From NCBI GenBank assembly GCA_033439265.1, contig JAVTVX010000024.1, positions 14,119,001-14,183,000 of the forward strand: 64,000 nucleotides of DNA. The letters are read 5' to 3'. Position 1 is the first letter of the stretch, and every line of letters starts with the position of its first letter. The notes under the pieces were generated by a model, which searched no databases, was not told where the DNA came from, and saw only the letters and a list, made by a program, of their open reading frames with translations. Shown one piece after another: positions 59,077-64,000 of this stretch. The stretch is from Dillenia suffruticosa. Lineage: Eukaryota > Streptophyta > Magnoliopsida > Dilleniales > Dilleniaceae. The position numbers were made by a program, and so were the translations under genes.

Positions 59077-62000
59077 TGTAATACCGACACTCGATGTACT
59101 GTTTATTATACTCATCATTATTCCATATATGATATATTCTCATTTTCATATAGAAAAAAGTCATTCAGAACTTTTTTCGATTTATAATGCCCTTGAAAAT
59201 TTTTTGCGAGATTGTCGGGAGCTAAAATTTTTCCCTCCGTGCCATTTTAAAACCTACACGTGCAATTATCGTCGAAGGCAAAAATTTGTTTTCACAAAAA
59301 AAAATTAGGCCTAATATGAGATTTTGGGCCTAATGTGAAATTTTGAGAGTTTTTGGGGCCAATTTAGAATTTTTACGAGTCAAGTGACTTATTTACAATT
59401 TACATGAATTTGGAAAAAATTTAAATAAATGTATTATTCCAAAACATGACCCAACAAGTATTTGTGGATGGTGGAATGTGACATGGTAGAGAGAGAGAGA
59501 GAATTTCTTAACTTTTGGGGACTTAATCCAATGGTGGGAATGAGATGAGAAAAATGTGAAAATGCTTGGGGCCATTGGATCAAGTAGTTGGAGGACAAAA
59601 CATTTAATGGAAACCTTGGATTGTGTGGTGTGAGAAGACAAAAAGCCAAATTGTGTGGCTTGTTCATTCCATTTGCTTGTCAAACTGTAAGAGGCAAGGA
59701 AGAAACACAAGAAGCTCTCTATTGTTCTTCCTCATAGCTGTGGACTGCTAAGGTAAGATCTCCAAATCTTTTTACATATTAAGCAAATTTTATTTTATAG
59801 ATCTTTTCCATACATCTTGAGTTACAACATATCTAAATTTGGGATAAAAATGAGGAGGTTTGGTGGATGAACATAGGGCAGCCGAGAAGGAGACTTAAGA
59901 AATTTTGGAATTTTTGAAATTTGGGTATTCTGACCTTGTAGTGGTATTTTAGCCATAACACTTTCTGTACAAAGGCAAATTAAGTGAAATGTTTACACAT
60001 GAAACTAGACATTCCTAGCTTTAAAATGAGATAAGAACTGTTGCATTCTGAGTAGAGATGAATTTTTTATGATTTTGTTTAGTTAGGTATTCTGCAGAAT
60101 CATGTCATGTTCTATTTCTGTTCTGCCCTGCTTCTACCTTGGAATTTATTCTGATTTTGAGATACCTTTCGGTCTGAATTAGCTTGAGCTCTTGTTATTA
60201 GATTTGTAGCTCTAGATCTTATCTTTTTAACGAGATAAGAATTATCTTAATCCAACTCTTATATCAAAAGTTAAGATAATTCTCCCAAAACTGTGCAAAT
60301 TTTCACTCTATTTTCGGTTCCAGATCAACAGCCTTCTTTGTGACCTATTTCAACCCCCTTTGGACAGAATTAAAAAAACCTCTCAAAATAAAAGCTGTAG
60401 TGCTGTCTCCTATCTTTAAAATGAGATAAGAATCATGTGATTTGGAGTTGTATAGTGAAACTTATGGTCATTTTCCCACGATTGTGCAAATTGTGGTGTG
60501 TGCAGAATTTTAGATTTAAGCTTGTGGACTATTTTGGTACAATGATGAATGTGAATGGATGTATTTGAGGTCAAGAGTGTGAAGGGTATGTGTGTGATCA
60601 TGAATGCCTTGTATATGTGTATATGAGGTGAAGTTATGAGATATGCATATCAATAAGTATGAGCTTAAGGTGTAACGACTATGCTTGAAGGATGAACATT
60701 TGAACGTGCTGAAATTGTTGGAGCTTAAGTGTACTTCATGTGTGAAGAATGTATGTATATATTATGATCGTTAAATGTGTACATTGATGGTTGAATGGGC
60801 AAGGTGTGGTATGTTGGAAATTGTCAAGGAAAATGAGTTATATAAGTGCACAAAATAACTAAAAATGAGGTATGTTTGTGTGATATATGTGTGCTGGAAT
60901 TTGAGTGGAAAATTTCATGTATGTGGTGTTTGTGTGTGCAACCATGAGAAGATAAGTATGTGAGTCTGAGAGTGCCTAGACAAACCTTAATAGTTTTCTG
61001 TGATTTTTTATGGATAGCTTGTAGACATCCAAACTATAACATGTTAAAATTTTTGGGTCATTTGAAATTAGTTTGATACGGAAACTAATAGCAAAACTGG
61101 GACAGCCAAAATCTAGAAATTTTGAAATTTTGAAAACTCCTATGGGGCAGTGAGGTTCCTTGGACTGGCAGCCATAGTTGCCCTTGGTCTTTTTCAATAA
61201 CATTTTGCAGAGACCTTGTACACATCCTAAGGACCAACATATCCAAAATTTAGATCATTTGGAGCCCATCTACTTAGTGAACCACTAAGAGAACTGAACT
61301 AGCTAAGGAATGATTCAATTTCTGACCTTGGGGATGCAAAACCAATGTAGTTTCTACCTCGTTGCATTACTACAACAAAACCAACTTTAAAATAAGAGCA
61401 CAAGAAAATGAAGGGATCTGTCAAGAAAAACCGTGAGGTCATGGAGGAAAAATTGGACTTAGCCGGGTTGGAAATCGAACAAAAAAAAAAGGCTAGGAAA
61501 GGAGAGTAGGTTAGATTTTGACAATACATTGTTCTTCCCTGTTTTATGGCAATAAGTTTGCCTCTAAGTGTAGCCCCTTTCTCAGCAGAATTGGATTTTG
61601 TGCCAGTTATATGAAATGTAGATCTATGTCTTATCTTTCCAATGAAATAAGAATTGCCTCAATTTGACGTGTGTGTCAAAAGTTACAGCCATTCTTCTGA
61701 AACTCGACAGAGGGTCATCCATTCTCCAACACTAAAAACAGTAGCATTGCACGACTCCCTTCCAGCCCTTGTTTGTAAAAATGCAAAGATGAAAGTTATA
61801 GATCTCCCTCCTAACCACCTACTATGAAAATGTTAGCTAAGTTGCACAAGGGAATCAAACGTTATATAAAATCTCTCAAAACATGCAGAAAGGATTTTGC
61901 TTCTCGGCCAAAACTGAACAGAGATGTTAGTGGTCCATTCACACCCCTTCTAGGCATAATTGGGAGAAATCCATAACATGAAAAATGTAGGGTTATGTTT

Positions 62001-63869
62001 TTTCTAAATGTTGTAAACATTTCAGGAAATTTAGAGTTGTGTGTTAAACCTTGTGAGGGCTGTACTAAAATTGGTCAGAACAGATTTCTAAAACATAATG
62101 TGGGCTAAATGGTGCTATTTCATGGACTTGCACTAGGAATCCGAGAAAGTGCCCAACTAGGAGTTGTAACCCTGTGTCTTAGCTACAACATAGTCAAATA
62201 TCATAGTATTTGCATGAGTAGATGGTGAAATATGAGAAATTTACTAAAATAGGATAAAATAAAAAGTGAGAGTTGGATTAGTTTAAAAATATGAACTTTA
62301 AGGAATCTTCCACCGAGATTTTGGAGATAAGTTCAACATGAAAAGTGTGAGTTTTTATGTGAGCCAACCATAGAAATTGGAATTTCCCAATTCCAACCCC
62401 AGTTGAGGAACTTGTGGTCGATTCTCGAGAATGATGTTAGATTAGATTTTGAAAAAAAAACCTAGGTTTGCCTATAACTAAGGTTGCATCACATTTACAT
62501 CATCACATATGCATCATATAATCTCTTAAGTGACACATGTTCTACATTATATTTATAGAGTCTCATTGGTGATATTGAGGGAAGCATTTTTATGTGTCTC
62601 GAGATTCGTGCTGGGAGTGGCATACCCTTCTGTATACAGTGAGTGAGATTTATTATATTATGTGTCTGATGCACAATATCATATTTTAAAATGTTTTCTG
62701 TTGCAAACATGATTTAATGAATATGTGATATGAAATTTTCAACGAATTATGAAATATTTTTGTGAATTCATGAGTATCCACAAACATGTTTATACGTGTT
62801 GTATATATATCCAAACAAGTTTTAAAATACGAAACCGTGCCATTGCATTTGATTTATACATATTTTATGAAATCACCCTTGTGGAAATGATTAACATTGC
62901 TTGAGAAATGTGGCATGGCACGTGATTTTACATGGGCCGAGGGCCCTAGCATGTGATGATGATAACTTTGTGATGGGTAAATGCAATTCCGTAGCTACGA
63001 AGGATGTATGTTACGGTGATCCATATTTGCACCCGATACGCTTCTGCAGGAGGTATCCCACATGACATCGGAAAATGGTAAATGTATTGTGATTCGACAC
63101 GGTACTAGTCAGGTTGAACCCATAAGGGGGAGGGCTATGGTGCGTCGTAGTCTAGCACCTGATGAGATCCATCGCCAATGTTGGGATAGAGAGCTTTTCT
63201 AACCTATTGGATACAAAACCCCCGATACGCCTATTATTGGTTGCAGTCGACCCTTGCCAGGATTGATTTTGGCCCGCTTTATTCTAGTATGATTTGATGA
63301 CATGGATGCATATATATTTGAAATGTATGTGAAAAGAATGATTTATGATAAATTGAGTATTATACACGATTTCTTACAATATGTAGAATTATTGAGAATT
63401 TTGATACTCCAATTTTCACTGACACATTCAACACATGATATATACTCTCTCACTCATTGGGTATCTTTCTTGATACTCACCCATCATTTCTTATTGTGTA
63501 CAGAGATTGCTATAGTGGGACGCGTTGAGACTTATTAGCGCACAAGGCTTTTGTTGGAGATTGAGGCTGTTGATTAGGTACTTGATATGATATTGGGAAG
63601 GATTTGCCAATGAAATTGGATATTTATGTATTGGGATTGTAGATAGACCATTGTGTATAAATAGAGATAGTTGTATGTAAATTTATGTATATTTTATTAA
63701 AACTCTCAATTCTATTCTATTGCATTGAGACATGATTTGTACTATTATGTATATTTACTTTGGGAAACGTGTTATGTTCTAGAAGTGTCCTCTAGGTTCG
63801 TTCGGTGTCACCTCTAAATCATAGAAGGGGTAACTGACAACTGTTTATGCCTTTAATGGGGGCATGACA
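59077..63869 (+). repeat. Probable 4.8-kb Gypsy LTR
   Basis: Begins TGTAATACCGACAC and ends GGGGGCATGACA, matching in opposite orientation the ends of the Gypsy LTRs (TGTAACGCCGATTCTG and GGGGCATGACA). An internal block at 62980-63270 (ACGCTTCTGCAGGAG, GTTGAACCCA, GTCTAGCACC, CCCCCGATACGCC) is the reverse complement counterpart of 44120-44400. Sequence between shows no gene. No second copy is in the window and flanks ATAGG/GTAGA are not a target duplication, so it is probably a 5' or 3' LTR, not a solo LTR. The large size may include insertions I cannot delimit. Confidence 0.65.
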
Positions 63870-64000
63870 GTAGAGGTCTGGTGTAGGACTGTTGTTAACC
63901 TTACGTTATCCTGCATGGTTGACAGGGATTTGGATGATCTGAGGAGATTGTTGATTATGGCCGGGCTGGCCTATGTATATAGATATGTGACAGGTCGATT
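63870..64000 (+). other. Start of the region beyond the long LTR
   Basis: 131 bases after the GGCATGACA end. No clear initiator-Met PBS: the nearest word is TGGTGTAGGACT at about 63880-63891, 7 of 12 matches. Either an internal leader with a decayed PBS or flanking DNA. Confidence 0.35.

Overview
This window is nuclear DNA from a land plant, probably a eudicot. One long spliced gene with GT-AG introns sits among layers of plant LTR retrotransposons (Ty1-copia and Ty3-gypsy) primed by initiator tRNA-Met, AT-rich intergenic DNA and dinucleotide/trinucleotide microsatellites. I see no bacterial, organellar, CRISPR, rRNA or tRNA features. The species cannot be named from the sequence alone.

Layout. 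Positions 1-9440 hold an old, stop-ridden Copia element on the + strand. It is split by a much younger Copia on the - strand (1316-8463) with two 446-bp LTRs, a PBS, a PPT and a 5-bp target duplication. Positions 9441-15898 are intergenic and contain a short LTR element (12982-14436) that carries only gag-like remnants. Positions 15899-18086 are an internally deleted Copia with two ~204-bp LTRs.

Positions 19067-31782 (- strand) hold the only host gene I can support. It has 13 exons whose phases all agree and encodes 2686 residues: a SEN1/MAGATAMA3-type SF1 helicase, then a UvrD-like helicase module, then a long helical/TPR-like C-terminus. This is the plant counterpart of 'TPR and ankyrin repeat-containing protein 1-like' helicases. 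The first ATPase keeps all its motifs. The second has lost the Walker A GKT and the motif IV arginine although the reading frame is intact. A (GA)n tract touches the start codon and a GA-rich block lies duplicated in tandem upstream.

Positions 34000-59000 are a retrotransposon nest. A + strand SIRE/Maximus-like Copia (LTR 34746-37035, gag and pol remnants 55252-58140) seems to be interrupted by a - strand SIRE-like Copia (37072-43246 plus 53191 to about 55100). That element is interrupted in turn by a - strand chromodomain Gypsy (43247-53185, TSD GGTAA) which lacks its reverse transcriptase. Several of these LTR regions carry dense arrays of the palindrome GTCGAC. Positions 59077-63869 look like a 4.8-kb Gypsy LTR on the + strand, related to the LTRs of the Gypsy element but in the opposite orientation; its internal region runs off the window.

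The retroelements are independent insertions and do not form a pathway. The helicase gene is the only unit with a plausible cellular role, likely RNA/DNA remodelling in the nucleus. The most unusual points are its ATPase-deficient second motor, the GTCGAC arrays in the LTRs, and the GC-rich palindromic islands inside the Copia leader and the Gypsy LTRs.
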